This document shows, piece after piece, positions 51,245-61,458 of a stretch of DNA of 64,000 nucleotides. Location: the NCBI RefSeq assembly GCF_018362975.1, contig NZ_CP074371.1, forward strand, positions 4,960,001-5,024,000, in the 5' to 3' direction. The translations under genes were made by a program, and so were the position numbers. Each line of letters begins with the position of its first letter. Within the stretch, counting starts at the first letter, position 1. Under the pieces are notes generated by a model. The model worked only from the letters and a program-made list of their open reading frames with translations, ran no database searches and was not told the DNA's origin. This DNA comes from Nocardia tengchongensis. GTDB lineage: Bacteria; Actinomycetota; Actinomycetes; Mycobacteriales; Mycobacteriaceae.

Positions 51245-53344
51245 TGCTCGAAGCCGGATCCCTGCGGTGGGGGCGTCTGATCCACCGGTTCCGGTTCGTG
51301 GTGTTCGCCGCGTTCGGTCTGGTCGTGCTGGTGTCGGGGTTCTACGGACGCGACCTGGGCGATCACCTGACCCAGGAGGGCTGGTTCGACGAATCCAGCC
51401 AGTCGGTGGCGGCATCGAAGCTGGCCGACTCCACCTTCGGACGCGACACCGACGCCGACCTGATCGCCATCTACACCGCCCCGGCGGGATGACCGTCGAC
51501 GACGAGCCGGTGCGCGGCGCGGTGGCCGCGGAGTTGACCCGGTTGCGCACCGAGCACCCCGACCGCATCCTCAAGATCGACTCGTATTGGGACGGCGCGC
51601 TGATGGGGCAGTTCGCCGACCCGTCGCGCACCCATGCCTTCGCCAGCATCGGTTTGCGGGGTGACGGCGGCACCGACACCGTCAACAACTATCTAGCGAT
51701 CAAGAACGAATTCCATGCCGGGACAGCCGGTTCCGGGCCGGGCGGCACCACGGTGCAGCTGGCCGGATTGCAGCCGGTGGTCGAAGGCATCAACACCGGC
51801 ATGCAGCGCGATATCGAACGCGCGGAGCTGATCGCGTTGCCGCTGGTGGCGATCCTGCTGTATTTCGTGTTCGGCGGTGTGGTGGGGGCGCTGCTGCCGG
51901 TGCTCATCGGCGGCATGACGATTTTGGGCAGTCAGGGCATCATGCGGCTGCTCACCAACCATCTGCAGGTCAACGTGTTCGCCTCGGCGGTGGTCACGTT
52001 GGTGAGCCTGGGGCTGGCCATCGATTACGGGCTGTTCGCGGTGACCCGGTTCCGGGAGGAGCTGGCCGCGGGGCGCAGCGTGGAGGAGGCGACCGCGCGC
52101 ACCATCGCCACGGCCGGGCGCACGGTGCTGTTCTCGGCGGCGATCATCGCGGTCAGCCTGGGCGCGTTGTTCATCTATCCGAACGGGGTGCTGCGGTCGG
52201 TGCCGTTGGGCGGTATCTCCTCGGTGCTGCTGGCGGCGGTGCTGTCGGTGACGGCGCTGCCGGCGGTGTTGTCGATCGTGGGCCCGCGCATCGATTTGTG
52301 GGGCTGGCATCGGCTGGCCAGTATCCGCACCGCCGAGCAGATCGATCGCGGATTCTTCTCGCGGCTGGCGGTTTTCGCGATGCGCAAGCCGTGGCTGGTG
52401 ATCGTGCCGGTGGTGTTGATGCTGCTGGCGTTGATCCTGCCGTTCCGCCACATCGAGTTCGGCGGGCTCAGCGAGCGGTATCTGGCGGCCGACAATTCGG
52501 CGCGGGTGGCGCAGCAGGACTTCGATCGGCTGTTCCCGCATTTCCGCACCGAACCGCTGAAACTGGTGGTGGTGGGCGCGAATCCGCAGCAGCTGTCCGA
52601 CATCCGCTTCGAGGCCAACCATTGGTCGGGCCGCAGATGACCGGACCGTTCGACCCGGCGGCACCGACCAAGGATCAGGTGACGGTGCTGGCCTCCGGCC
52701 TGCTCGACAAACGCGATGCCGACACCGTGATGGCGGCGCTGCGCTCGATCCCGCAACCCGAGGGCGTGCAGGTGATGGTCGCCGGGGTGCCCGCCCTCGA
52801 ACGCGACAGCATCCAGGGCCTGATCAAGGGCCTGCCGCTACTGGTGTTGATCCTGGTGGCCGCGGCGATCGCGTTGATGTACGCGGCGTTCCGGTCGCTG
52901 GTGCTGGCGATCAAGGCGGTGGTGATGAGCGCGCTCAGTCTGGGTGCGACTCTGGGCGTGCTGACCTGGATCTTCGTGGAGGGTCACGGGGCGGGGCTGT
53001 TCAACTTCACGCCGGGCCCGCTGATGTTCGCGGTGCTGGTGCTGATCGTGACGGTGCTGTTCGGGCTCTCCACCGACTACGAGGTGTTTCTGCAGTCCCG
53101 CATGGCCGAGGCCCGCGCCGCGGGAGCCGACGCACCCGAGGCGATCCGCTACGGCATCGCCCACACCGGCGGGGTGATCACCTCGGCGGCGGCGATCCTG
53201 ATCGTGGTGACCGGAGCGTTCGGGTTCTCGGATCTGGTGCTGATGAAATACATTGCCTACGGCATGATCGCGGCATTGGTGTTGGACGCCACCGTGATTC
53301 GCATGCTGTTGACTCCTGCGGTATTGAAGTTGGTCTGGCGATGA
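51244..53344 (+). CDS. MmpL/RND family transporter (two frameshifts)
   Basis: The three frames add up to one protein of about 700 residues: 51244-51492 (first membrane helix, FVVFAAFGLVVLVSGFYGRD), about 51489-52621 (helices 2-6, FGGVVGALLPVLIGG, LGLAIDYGLFAVTRF), and about 52622-53344 (VFGLSTDYEVFLQSRMAEAR and last helices). The first break is near 51483-51488, restoring IYTAPAG to MTVDDEP. The second is near 52621, where one extra G gives EANQLVGPQMTGPF. Both joins are seamless, so a working gene with two indel errors is likelier than decay. MmpL proteins export lipids or siderophores using proton force; the YGLF and TDYE motifs carry the proton-relay Asp residues. Confidence 0.82.
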
Positions 53345-53672
53345 GCGTGCTCAAAGGCGCGAACCTGTTGGTGATGTTCCTGCTGGAACTGTGCGTGCTC
53401 GGCGCGGCGGCGTGGTGGGGGTTCACCGTGTCCGCGCCGATCGCGGTGCGCGTCGTGGCGGGGCTGGCGGCCCCGGCGGTGTTCATCGTGGTGTGGGCGC
53501 TGTTCGGGGCGGCCAAGGATCCGCGGTACCCGCAAACCGGGTGGCGGCGGGTCGCATTGGAGGTCGCCTGGTTCGGTGCGGCGGCGGTGCTGCTGGGGCT
53601 GGCGTGGACGCCGGTCGCGGGGGTGGCGATGTTCGCGGTGTGGTTCGTCAACGGCGCGCTGCGCCTGGTGGT

Positions 53673-53696
53673 GGGGTCAGCAGCAGCTCTGACCCC
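53673..53696. terminator. Hairpin between convergent YrdB and HmuV genes
   Basis: GGGGTCA (53673-53679) and TGACCCC (53690-53696) with a 10-base loop. It lies inside the extended YrdB frame, which supports an earlier true end for that gene. Confidence 0.45.
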
Positions 53697-53708
53697 ATCG
53701 CGGGGTCT

Positions 53709-54548
<840 letters not shown>

Positions 54549-54552
<4 letters not shown>

Positions 54553-55850
54553 GCCCAGCCTCCCGATCGTGAGCGGGTGCGGCGCAGCAGCCAGAAGAAG
54601 AACGGCCCGCCGACCAGTGAGGTGATCATGCCCAGGGGCAGGTCCGCGTTGTGGACCAGGGCGCGCGCGCCGATGTCGGCGGCCACCAGCACGACCGCGC
54701 CGACGATCGCCGAGAGCGGGATCAGCACGCGATGGCCGGGCCCGACCAGCATGCGCACCAGATGCGGCACGATCAACCCGACGAACAAGATGATGCCGGT
54801 GAACGCGACACCGGCGGTGGCCAGCACCGCGACCACCACGATCACGTTGCGGCGCAACCGTTCCACGTCCACACCCAGGTGCCGGGCCGCGGACTCGCCC
54901 AGGGCGAGCAGGTCCAGGCGCGGGGCCATCCAGATCGCGGCCGCCAATCCGATCAGCGTCAACGGCCACACCACGTTGACCGACTGCCAGGTGGCGCCGT
55001 TGAGACTGCCCATCTGCCAGAACACGATCTGATCGCGCGCGGCCGGGGACGCGGAGAACAGCAGGAACGAAATCAGGCCGCCGGCAAAGGCATTGATGGC
55101 CACACCGGTCAGCACCAGGGTCACCACTTCGGTGCGCCCGTTGGAGCGGGACAACAGATACACCAGCAGCGTGGTTCCGAGCCCGGCCACGAACGCACCG
55201 GCTGCCACCGACCACGCGGCCGCGAACGCGCCACCGGCGACGATGACCGTGCCCGCCCCGACCGCCGCACCCGCGGACACACCGATCACGCCCGGTTCGG
55301 CGAGCGGGTTGGCGAACACGCCTTGCAGCAGGGCGCCGGCGGTGGCCAGCGCGGCCCCGACGAGCATGCCCAGCACCACGCGCGGGAACCGCACCTCCCA
55401 CAGGGTCACGTATCCGGCCGGGTGGGCCGGCATCGGCCCCCAATCCAGTCCGAACCGGTGCAGGAACGCGCCCGCCACCTCGGCGGGGCTGGTCGGCACC
55501 TGACCGATGGCCGCCGAGATCAACGCCAGTACGACCAGTCCGGTCAGCGCGCCCGCGAAGATCAGCGTGGTGCGCGACCAGCGTCGGCGCGTGGCACGCG
55601 GACTCCCGGTGACGTCGGATTCCGCTTCGCGGCCGCTGTCCGAGGAGCTCGGCTGGTCGCCTGCCCCGGCGGAGTCCTGGTCCTCGGTGGCCGGGGCTGT
55701 CGCCGCCCCGCTCGTGGTCGAGGCTGCCGCGGCAGCGCCCGTCGCGGAGGCACCCGCGGCGTCGGCGGTGTGCGTGCCCGGCGGCCGCCCGGTGCCGGGT
55801 GAATCCGGGTGCGGGCCAAGCTGTCCGGCCGGGTCGAGAGGCTCGCTCAT
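54549..55850 (-). CDS. hmuU: Heme/iron-chelate ABC transporter permease HmuU
   Basis: 433 residues from the ATG at 55850, overlapping the HmuT stop (ATGA). The FecCD-type permease with about ten helices starts near residue 95: LWEVRFPRVVLGMLVGAALA, GVIGVSAGAAVGAG, FWQMGSLNGATWQSV and LIVPHLVRMLVGPGHRVLIP. The first 90 residues are an unusual hydrophilic Ala/Ser/Thr/Pro-rich cytoplasmic extension. FecCD permeases import iron-siderophores, cobalamin or heme; heme is inferred from the HmuT and HmuV similarity and actinobacterial order T-U-V. Confidence 0.88.
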
Positions 55851-56869
55851 GCGGTGGTCGGGCCGTAGACGGCCTTCACGAGGGCGGTCAGGACGCGGCC
55901 GGTGTTGGGGCCGAAGGACAGCAGCACGGCGTCGGACATGTCCACCACGCGGCGGTCGCGTCCGGCGGGGGTCTGGGCGATGCCGGGGACCTTCTCGAGG
56001 CCGTCGACGCCGCCGACGGAGGCCAGGCCGTCGCTCATGAGCAGCAGCACCTCGGGGGCGGCGGCGATCATGGCTTCGCTGGTGATGGGCAGGAAGTCCT
56101 TGGTCAAACCCGAGGCGGTGCCGGCGTCGATACCGCCGATGGCGTTGATCAGCGAGTCGGCGCCCGAGCCGGGGCCGGCGATCATGGTGATGGCGGCGCT
56201 GCGCAGGTACAGGAACGCGATCTTGGGTTTGGCGTCCTGGTGCGGCACCGAGGCGGTGGCGGCGGCGATCTCGGCGGCGGTGCGCTGCCCGAGGGCCTTG
56301 CCGGCGGCGGGGATGCCCAGGGCGGTGGCGACCGCCTCGATCTGCGGGACGACGCCGTCCATGGTGCGCTGGGAGTCGAAGTAGACCACGGTGATGCCCA
56401 GCGCGCGCAGCTGGTCGCGCAGCGCGGGGGTGACGGTGGTGGTGTCGGTGAGGAACACCGTGGGCCGCAGCGCCGCAACGGCTTCCACGCTCAGGGTGCC
56501 GCTGCCACTGGAGACGGTGGGCAGTTCGTGCACGGCGGGGAAGGCCGCGGAGTTGGAGCGGCCCACCAGTTTCGAGCCGAGCCCGAGCGCGACGACGGTC
56601 TGGGCGAGGGTGCCGTAGCGGTCGGCGGCGATGATGCGGCTGGTGTCGGTGACGGTGACCTGGGTGCCGTCGAAGGAGGTGACGGTGACCGGCAGGGTGG
56701 GCGCCGGTTCGGGGCCCAGCACAACGGGATCGAGGTTGCCGATCTCGGCGGTGACCGGTCCGCGTCCGCCGGTGTTCGTGGTGCCCGAGCCGCAGGCGGT
56801 GACACCGGCGACGAGTCCGGCACCGAGCAGCAGGATCAGCAGCGTGCGGGCGGCGGTGCGGGCATTCAC
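55847..56869 (-). CDS. hmuT: Heme ABC transporter substrate-binding lipoprotein HmuT
   Basis: 340 residues from a GTG at 56869, chosen because GAGG lies about six bases upstream; an ATG at 56881 is the alternative. Lipoprotein signal TLLILLLGAGLVAGVTACGS (lipobox VTAC). Class III periplasmic-binding-protein fold of the BtuF/HmuT type: RIIAADRYGTLAQTVVALGL, LRPTVFLTDTTT, LRALGITVVYFD and GLEKVPGIAQTPAGRDRRVV. It would capture heme at the cell surface and deliver it to HmuUV. The IdeR-like palindrome at 56889-56898 lies just upstream, in the 32-base gap after the aldo/keto reductase gene. Confidence 0.87.
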   Translation of the reverse strand: MNARTAARTLLILLLGAGLVAGVTACGSGTTNTGGRGPVTAEIGNLDPVVLGPEPAPTLPVTVTSFDGTQVTVTDTSRIIAADRYGTLAQTVVALGLGSKLVGRSNSAAFPAVHELPTVSSGSGTLSVEAVAALRPTVFLTDTTTVTPALRDQLRALGITVVYFDSQRTMDGVVPQIEAVATALGIPAAGKALGQRTAAEIAAATASVPHQDAKPKIAFLYLRSAAITMIAGPGSGADSLINAIGGIDAGTASGLTKDFLPITSEAMIAAAPEVLLLMSDGLASVGGVDGLEKVPGIAQTPAGRDRRVVDMSDAVLLSFGPNTGRVLTALVKAVYGPTTA

Positions 56870-56888
56870 GAGACACCTCATGCAGGCA

Positions 56889-56898
56889 AGGCTAGCCT
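56889..56898. promoter_or_regulatory. IdeR/DtxR-like palindrome upstream of hmuT
   Basis: AGGCTAGCCT is a perfect 10-bp palindrome equal to the centre of a DtxR/IdeR box; the 19-base window 56887-56905 matches the consensus at 11 positions by my count. The flanks are weak, so moderate confidence. Placement directly before a heme-uptake operon fits iron control known for hmu genes in corynebacteria. Confidence 0.4.
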
Positions 56899-56901
56899 GG
56901 C

Positions 56902-57861
56902 TCATTCTGTGCGTGCGCTCACGTCTCCCAGCGCCGCGGCGATCGCGCGCGGCAGTTCCAGGGTCTCGGCGGCCAGGATGCCGGTGAGCTGCCCGATGTC
57001 GCGGGCCCCGACCAGCATCGACGCCACCGCGGGCTGATCGCGGATCCAGGCCAGCGCCACCGCCAGCGGCGAGGTGCCCAGCCCGTCGGCGGCGGTGACG
57101 ACCGCGTCGACCACCCGCACCGCGCGGTCGTCGAGATGGGCGGTGATCTCCGCGGCGGTCGACTCGTCGGCGCCGCGCGAGTCCGCGGGCACCCCGTCCC
57201 GGTATTTGCCGGTGAGGATGCCCCCGGCCAGTGGCGCGGTGGCGATCACGCCGATGCCGTGATGCTGTGCGGCGGGCACGAATTCGTGTTCCACGCCGCG
57301 CGCCAGCAACGAGTACGGGGTCTGGGCGGCGGTCAGGGGTGCGGCGGTGGCCAGGGTCGCCAGCTGCCACCCGTCGTAGCCGCGCGCTCCCGCGTAGCGC
57401 ACCCGGCCCGAGCGCACCGCCCAGGCCAGGGTGTCGGCGATCTCCTCGAGCGGGGTGTGCGGGTCCCAGGCGGCGACGGTCCACAGGTCGAGGTGGTCGG
57501 TGCCGAGCTGGGTGAGGGTGTGGTCGAGCTGGCGGCGCATGGTGCGCCGGGAGGCGTCCACGGTCCAGCGCACCGCGGCGGGCGCTTCGGCGGCGGCGTC
57601 ACTGAGTATCGGTGTGTATCCGGCACTTCCGGACAGCACCAGGTCCTCGCGCCCGATTTCGGAGATCAGCTCGCCCAGGATGTGCTGGGCGGCGCCGTCA
57701 CCGTAGGCCGGGGAGGTGTCGACCAGGTTGCCGCCGGCTTCCACGAACGCCATCAGCTGGGCCGTGGCGTCCTCGGCGTCGGTTTCGCGGCCCCAGGTGT
57801 GGGTGGCCAGCCCGAGCCTCGAGACCCGCAGTCCGCTGCGGCCGACCGTCCGTTGTTGCAT
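56902..57861 (-). CDS. Aldo/keto reductase family protein lacking catalytic Lys
   Basis: 319 residues from the ATG at 57861 (a GTG at 57864 is possible). AKR barrel: RTVGRSGLRVSRLGLATHTW, NLVDTSPAYGDG with the Asp and Tyr of the catalytic tetrad, LTQLGTDHLDLWTVAAWDPH and ALAWIRDQPAVASMLVGARD. The strand that normally carries Lys reads DLVLSGSAGYTP, and the usual His (LxQxHxP) is replaced. Related actinobacterial proteins seem to share this, so it may be a cofactor-binding, non-reductase variant. It ends 33 bases before hmuT in the same direction. Confidence 0.82.
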   Translation of the reverse strand: MQQRTVGRSGLRVSRLGLATHTWGRETDAEDATAQLMAFVEAGGNLVDTSPAYGDGAAQHILGELISEIGREDLVLSGSAGYTPILSDAAAEAPAAVRWTVDASRRTMRRQLDHTLTQLGTDHLDLWTVAAWDPHTPLEEIADTLAWAVRSGRVRYAGARGYDGWQLATLATAAPLTAAQTPYSLLARGVEHEFVPAAQHHGIGVIATAPLAGGILTGKYRDGVPADSRGADESTAAEITAHLDDRAVRVVDAVVTAADGLGTSPLAVALAWIRDQPAVASMLVGARDIGQLTGILAAETLELPRAIAAALGDVSARTE

Positions 57862-58105
57862 CACCGCGCTTGCCCTTTCGTCACACGCGTCAGCCTAGGC
57901 GCACCGGAGGCCTGCGCCCGGCTACGGCCCGCGGCGAGCGCGCCGCCGGCCCAATTCCTGCGTGCGTATCCGGATTCGGACATCGGCCCGGTAGGGTCGC
58001 TGCGAACTTGCGGCGCGCCTGCGCCGCGCTGGTGGCGGCCCGGGGCGCGGCGAAATCCCCACCGGGAGCCGATGATTCGGGACTGGAGGGTGCGTGGGTG
58101 AGTCG

Positions 58106-59056
58106 ATGACGTGGGTGCAGGCGCTGGTGCTGGGCCTGGTGCAGGGGCTGACGGAATTTCTGCCGATCTCTTCCTCGGCGCACCTGCGCATCACCTCGGA
58201 GGTGTTCTTCGGCGACGACGCGGGCGCGTCGTTCACCGCGGTCACCCAGCTGGGCACCGAGGCCGCGGTGCTGGTGTATTTCGCCAAGGACATCTGGCGC
58301 ATCCTCACCGCGTGGTGCACCACCATGTGGATGAAGGTGGCCGCGCCGCAACGGGATTCGGTGCCGTTGCACGAGCGCGCGACCACGCAGCTGCCGGTGC
58401 TGGGTGAGGACGGCAATTTCGCCTACGGCCCCGACCCCGAGGTGCAGCGCGAGCTCGACTACCGGATCGGCTGGTATGTGATCATCGCCACCATCCCGAT
58501 CGGGGTGCTGGGATTGCTGTTCAAGGACCAGATCCGTACCGGCGCACGGAATCTGTGGCTGATCTCGATCATGCTGATCGTGTTCGCGCTGGTGATCGCG
58601 GCGGCGGAGTACTACTCGGGCAAGGCCTACGGACGTCGGCGCCGCCCCATCGAGCTGCTGACCACCCGCGACGGACTGATCATGGGCCTGGCCCAGTGCC
58701 TGGCGCTGATCCCGGGCGTGTCGCGCTCGGGTGCGACGAGTTCGGCCGGGCTGTTCGTCGGGCTCACTCGCGAGGCGGCGGTGCGGTTCTCGTTCCTGCT
58801 GGCCATCCCCGCGGTGCTGGCCTCGGGCCTGTTCAGCCTGCCCGACGCCTTCGAACCCGCTGGTGAGGGACTCAATGCGTCGGGCCCGCAGCTGCTGGTG
58901 GCGACCGTGCTGTCGTTCGTGGTCGGCTACGCCTCCGTGGCGTGGCTGCTCAAGTTCGTGACCCGGCATTCGCTGGACTGGTTCGTGGGCTACCGCATCG
59001 TGCTGGGCTTGACGGTGATGGCGCTGCTCGCGACCGGCGTCGTGTCGGCGACCTAG
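58106..59056 (+). CDS. uppP: Undecaprenyl-diphosphatase (BacA/UppP)
   Basis: 316 residues from the ATG at 58106; a GTG at 58094 with GGAGGG close by would add four. Integral membrane phosphatase with [20 protein letters not shown] (Glu-rich motif and PxSSSxH) and the second motif [15 protein letters not shown]. It recycles undecaprenyl pyrophosphate for peptidoglycan and wall polysaccharide synthesis. It carries an insertion of about 45 residues after the third helix ([20 protein letters not shown] onward) compared with the mycobacterial protein. It begins the rightward uppP / phosphatase / DUF3090 / SCO1664 / mshC block. Confidence 0.94.
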   Translation: MTWVQALVLGLVQGLTEFLPISSSAHLRITSEVFFGDDAGASFTAVTQLGTEAAVLVYFAKDIWRILTAWCTTMWMKVAAPQRDSVPLHERATTQLPVLGEDGNFAYGPDPEVQRELDYRIGWYVIIATIPIGVLGLLFKDQIRTGARNLWLISIMLIVFALVIAAAEYYSGKAYGRRRRPIELLTTRDGLIMGLAQCLALIPGVSRSGATSSAGLFVGLTREAAVRFSFLLAIPAVLASGLFSLPDAFEPAGEGLNASGPQLLVATVLSFVVGYASVAWLLKFVTRHSLDWFVGYRIVLGLTVMALLATGVVSAT

Positions 59057-59072
59057 TCGGTAGGCTGTCCCG

Positions 59073-59813
59073 GTGACGGTGATCCTGTTGCGGCACGGCG
59101 TGTCCACGTCGAACACTGCCCGCACCCTGGCCGGGCGCAGCGCCGGCGTCGATCTGACCGACCACGGCCGCGAGCAGGCCCGGGGCCTGGTGGAACGGCT
59201 GGGATCGCTGCCCATCGAGCACATCGTGTGCTCCCCGCTGCTGCGCTGCCAGCGCACCGTCGCCCCCCTGGCCGACAAACTGGGCCTGGAAGCCGAACCC
59301 GACGAGCGACTGCTGGAAGTCGACTACGGCGACTGGACCGGCAAGGCGCTCGCCGACCTGGTCACCGAGCCGTTGTGGAAGGTTGTGCAGCGCCACGCCT
59401 CGGCCGCGCGCTTCCCCTCGGGCGAGTCACTGGCCGAGGTCCAGTTCCGGGCCGTGTCCGCTGTGCGCGAACGGGATCGGCAGTTCGCGGCCCGCCATGG
59501 TAGCGATGTGTTGTGGATTGCGTGCACGCACGGCGATGTCATCAAGTCGGTGCTGGCCGACGCCTTCGGTCTGCACCTCGACGGCTTCCAGCGGATCGTG
59601 GTGGAACCGGCGTCGGTGAGCGTGGTCCGCTACACCCCGACCGCCCCCTACGTATGGCGGCTCAATGACACCGGGCCTGATCTGTCCGGGTTGGCGGCGA
59701 TTTCACCGCGAACAGGCGGCGAATCGCGCTCGGGGCCGGTTCCCGGCGGAGAAACGGGTACCACCGACAGTACGGATAATGGGGCTGGCGAACGCCCCGA
59801 TTCATCAGTGTGA
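59073..59813 (+). CDS. Histidine phosphatase family protein (MSMEG_4193 / TIGR03848-like)
   Basis: 246 residues from a GTG at 59073. Phosphoglycerate-mutase superfamily: N-terminal VILLRHGVSTSNTARTLAGR with the phosphorylated His, SPLLRCQRTVAPLA with the second Arg, LLEVDYGDWTGK with the acid, and IACTHGDVIKSVLA with the second His. Phosphatase activity is expected; substrate unknown. The last 45 residues are a low-complexity Gly/Ser/Thr tail. 16 bases after uppP and 20 before DUF3090, part of a block conserved across mycolata. Confidence 0.88.
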   Translation: MTVILLRHGVSTSNTARTLAGRSAGVDLTDHGREQARGLVERLGSLPIEHIVCSPLLRCQRTVAPLADKLGLEAEPDERLLEVDYGDWTGKALADLVTEPLWKVVQRHASAARFPSGESLAEVQFRAVSAVRERDRQFAARHGSDVLWIACTHGDVIKSVLADAFGLHLDGFQRIVVEPASVSVVRYTPTAPYVWRLNDTGPDLSGLAAISPRTGGESRSGPVPGGETGTTDSTDNGAGERPDSSV

Positions 59814-59833
59814 GTGAACCGAATGGAGGTGCA

Positions 59834-60439
59834 ATGGGCCGGGCAATCCATATCTTCCGCACCCCCGATCGTTTCGTCGCCGGCACCGTCGGCGAGCCGG
59901 GCGACCGCGCGTTCTACCTGCAGGCCGTGCAGGAGCCGCGGGTGATCAGCGTGCTGCTCGAGAAGCAGCAGGTGAAGGTGCTGGCCGATCGGATGGGTCT
60001 GCTGCTCGACGAGGTGCAACGGCGGTTCGGAACCGCGGTGCCCCCGCAGGCCGCCGACGTGGCCGACACCGCGCCGCTGGTGACGCCGATCGACGCCGAA
60101 TTCCGGGTCGGCACCATGGGTTTGGGCTGGGACGCCGACGCGGGCGCGGTGGTGGTGGAGCTGTTGGCGATCACCGAGACCGAGGTCGACGAATCGGTGG
60201 TGCTCGACGACACCGAGGAGGGCCCCGACGCGGTCCGGGTGTTCTTGACCCCGATCCAGGCCCGCGAATTCGCGCTGCGCTCGGCCCGGGTGATCGCGGC
60301 GGGCCGCCCGCCGTGCCCGCTGTGCGGGGAACCGCTGTCCACGGCCGGGCACATGTGCGTGCGCACCAACGGCTACAAACGCGGCGACATCTTCGGCGCC
60401 ACCACCGCCGGAACCGACGACGACGAGCCCGAGGACTGA
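59834..60439 (+). CDS. DUF3090 family protein
   Basis: 201 residues from the ATG at 59834 (GGAGG at 59825-59829). Recognised by GRAIHIFRTPDRFVAGTVGE, DRAFYLQAVQEPRVISVLLE and EFRVGTMGLGWDADAGAVVV. The C-terminus holds a small zinc-ribbon-like PPCPLCGEPLSTAGHMCVRTNGY (two Cys pairs partly visible: C-P-L-C and later C). Function unknown. It is always next to the SCO1664-type kinase-like protein, here one base apart, so the two are likely partners. Confidence 0.88.
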   Translation: MGRAIHIFRTPDRFVAGTVGEPGDRAFYLQAVQEPRVISVLLEKQQVKVLADRMGLLLDEVQRRFGTAVPPQAADVADTAPLVTPIDAEFRVGTMGLGWDADAGAVVVELLAITETEVDESVVLDDTEEGPDAVRVFLTPIQAREFALRSARVIAAGRPPCPLCGEPLSTAGHMCVRTNGYKRGDIFGATTAGTDDDEPED

Positions 60440-60440
60440 G

Positions 60441-61241
60441 ATGGCGACCCCGGCCGGCAACCCCTCGGCCCCCGACCCGCTGTACGCGGCCGAGCTGACC
60501 GTGATCGGTCAGGTCACCACCGCCAGCAACGTCACGCTGGTGTGCGAGGCGGGACCGGGCGGGCCGCGGGTGGTGTACAAGCCCGAACGCGGGGAACGGC
60601 CGCTGTGGGACTTCCCCGACGGCACCCTCGCCGGGCGTGAGGTGGCCTCGTATCTGGTGTCGCAGGCCCTGGGGTGGGGCGTGATCCCGGAAACGGTGTT
60701 GCGGGAGGGTCCTTTCGGACTGGGCATGGTGCAGCGCTGGATCGACACCTCCGACGAGGAGACCGGCCCGGGCCTGGTGGATCTGTGCCCGGTCACGGAG
60801 GTGCCCGAGGGCTATCGGGAGGTGTTGCGGGCGTTGGATCCCGGCGGGCATCCGGTGTCGCTGGTGCACGCCGACGACGAGCGGCTGCGGCGCATGGCGG
60901 TGCTCGATGTGCTGATCAACAATGCCGACCGCAAGGGCGGGCACGCCCTGGCCGGGCTCGACGGGCGCGTGTACGGGGTCGATCATGGCATCTGCCTGCA
61001 CACCGAACCGAAGCTGCGCACCGTGCTGTGGGGCTGGGCCGGTGAACCGGTCGCCGACGAATTGCTCACCGACATCACGGTTTTGGTGAAGGCGCTGCCC
61101 GGTGAGCTGGGTGAACGGCTGGCGGAGTTGATCACCGACGCCGAGATCGAGGCCCTCGAAGCGCGCGGGCGTGAGCTGCTGGACAACCCGGTGATGCCGA
61201 TGCCCTTGTCGCAGCGGCCGATTCCCTGGCCCGCGTTCTGA
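60441..61241 (+). CDS. SCO1664 family protein (PI3/4-kinase-like fold)
   Basis: 266 residues, one base after the DUF3090 stop. VYKPERGERPLWDFPDGTLA contains the candidate ATP-binding Lys. VLDVLINNADRKGGHALAGL and VYGVDHGICLH supply catalytic-loop and metal-binding Asn/Asp residues. TIGR03843-type proteins resemble PI 3/4-kinases, suggesting protein or small-molecule phosphorylation, but no activity is established. Conserved neighbour of mshC in actinobacteria, hence sometimes linked to mycothiol or redox biology by association only. Confidence 0.88.
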   Translation: MATPAGNPSAPDPLYAAELTVIGQVTTASNVTLVCEAGPGGPRVVYKPERGERPLWDFPDGTLAGREVASYLVSQALGWGVIPETVLREGPFGLGMVQRWIDTSDEETGPGLVDLCPVTEVPEGYREVLRALDPGGHPVSLVHADDERLRRMAVLDVLINNADRKGGHALAGLDGRVYGVDHGICLHTEPKLRTVLWGWAGEPVADELLTDITVLVKALPGELGERLAELITDAEIEALEARGRELLDNPVMPMPLSQRPIPWPAF

Positions 61242-61458
61242 AAACCGGGACCGGCGGCCCGAATTCGGGCGGTTTGATTGCGGATTCGGGCAATCCTGGC
61301 GCGGTGCGGGCGCAACGTTCCCGTCTCGCTGATTGCAAGCCTTGACACCCTCGTGGACGCGACTAGGGTGCAGGTCGGCCCGGTCGGACGCGTGTCGTGC
61401 GGCACACCGGCGCGGGGGCGGCGGGAATGGCACGCGATCCCAGCGTTAACCTCGATTC

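Noticed and set aside
51489..52640. Natural three-gene split of MmpL by ATGA coupling
   Set aside because: Sequence continues across both junctions exactly as in one-piece MmpL proteins, and the second break lies upstream of the ATGA; indels explain it better. Kept as a finding for checking.
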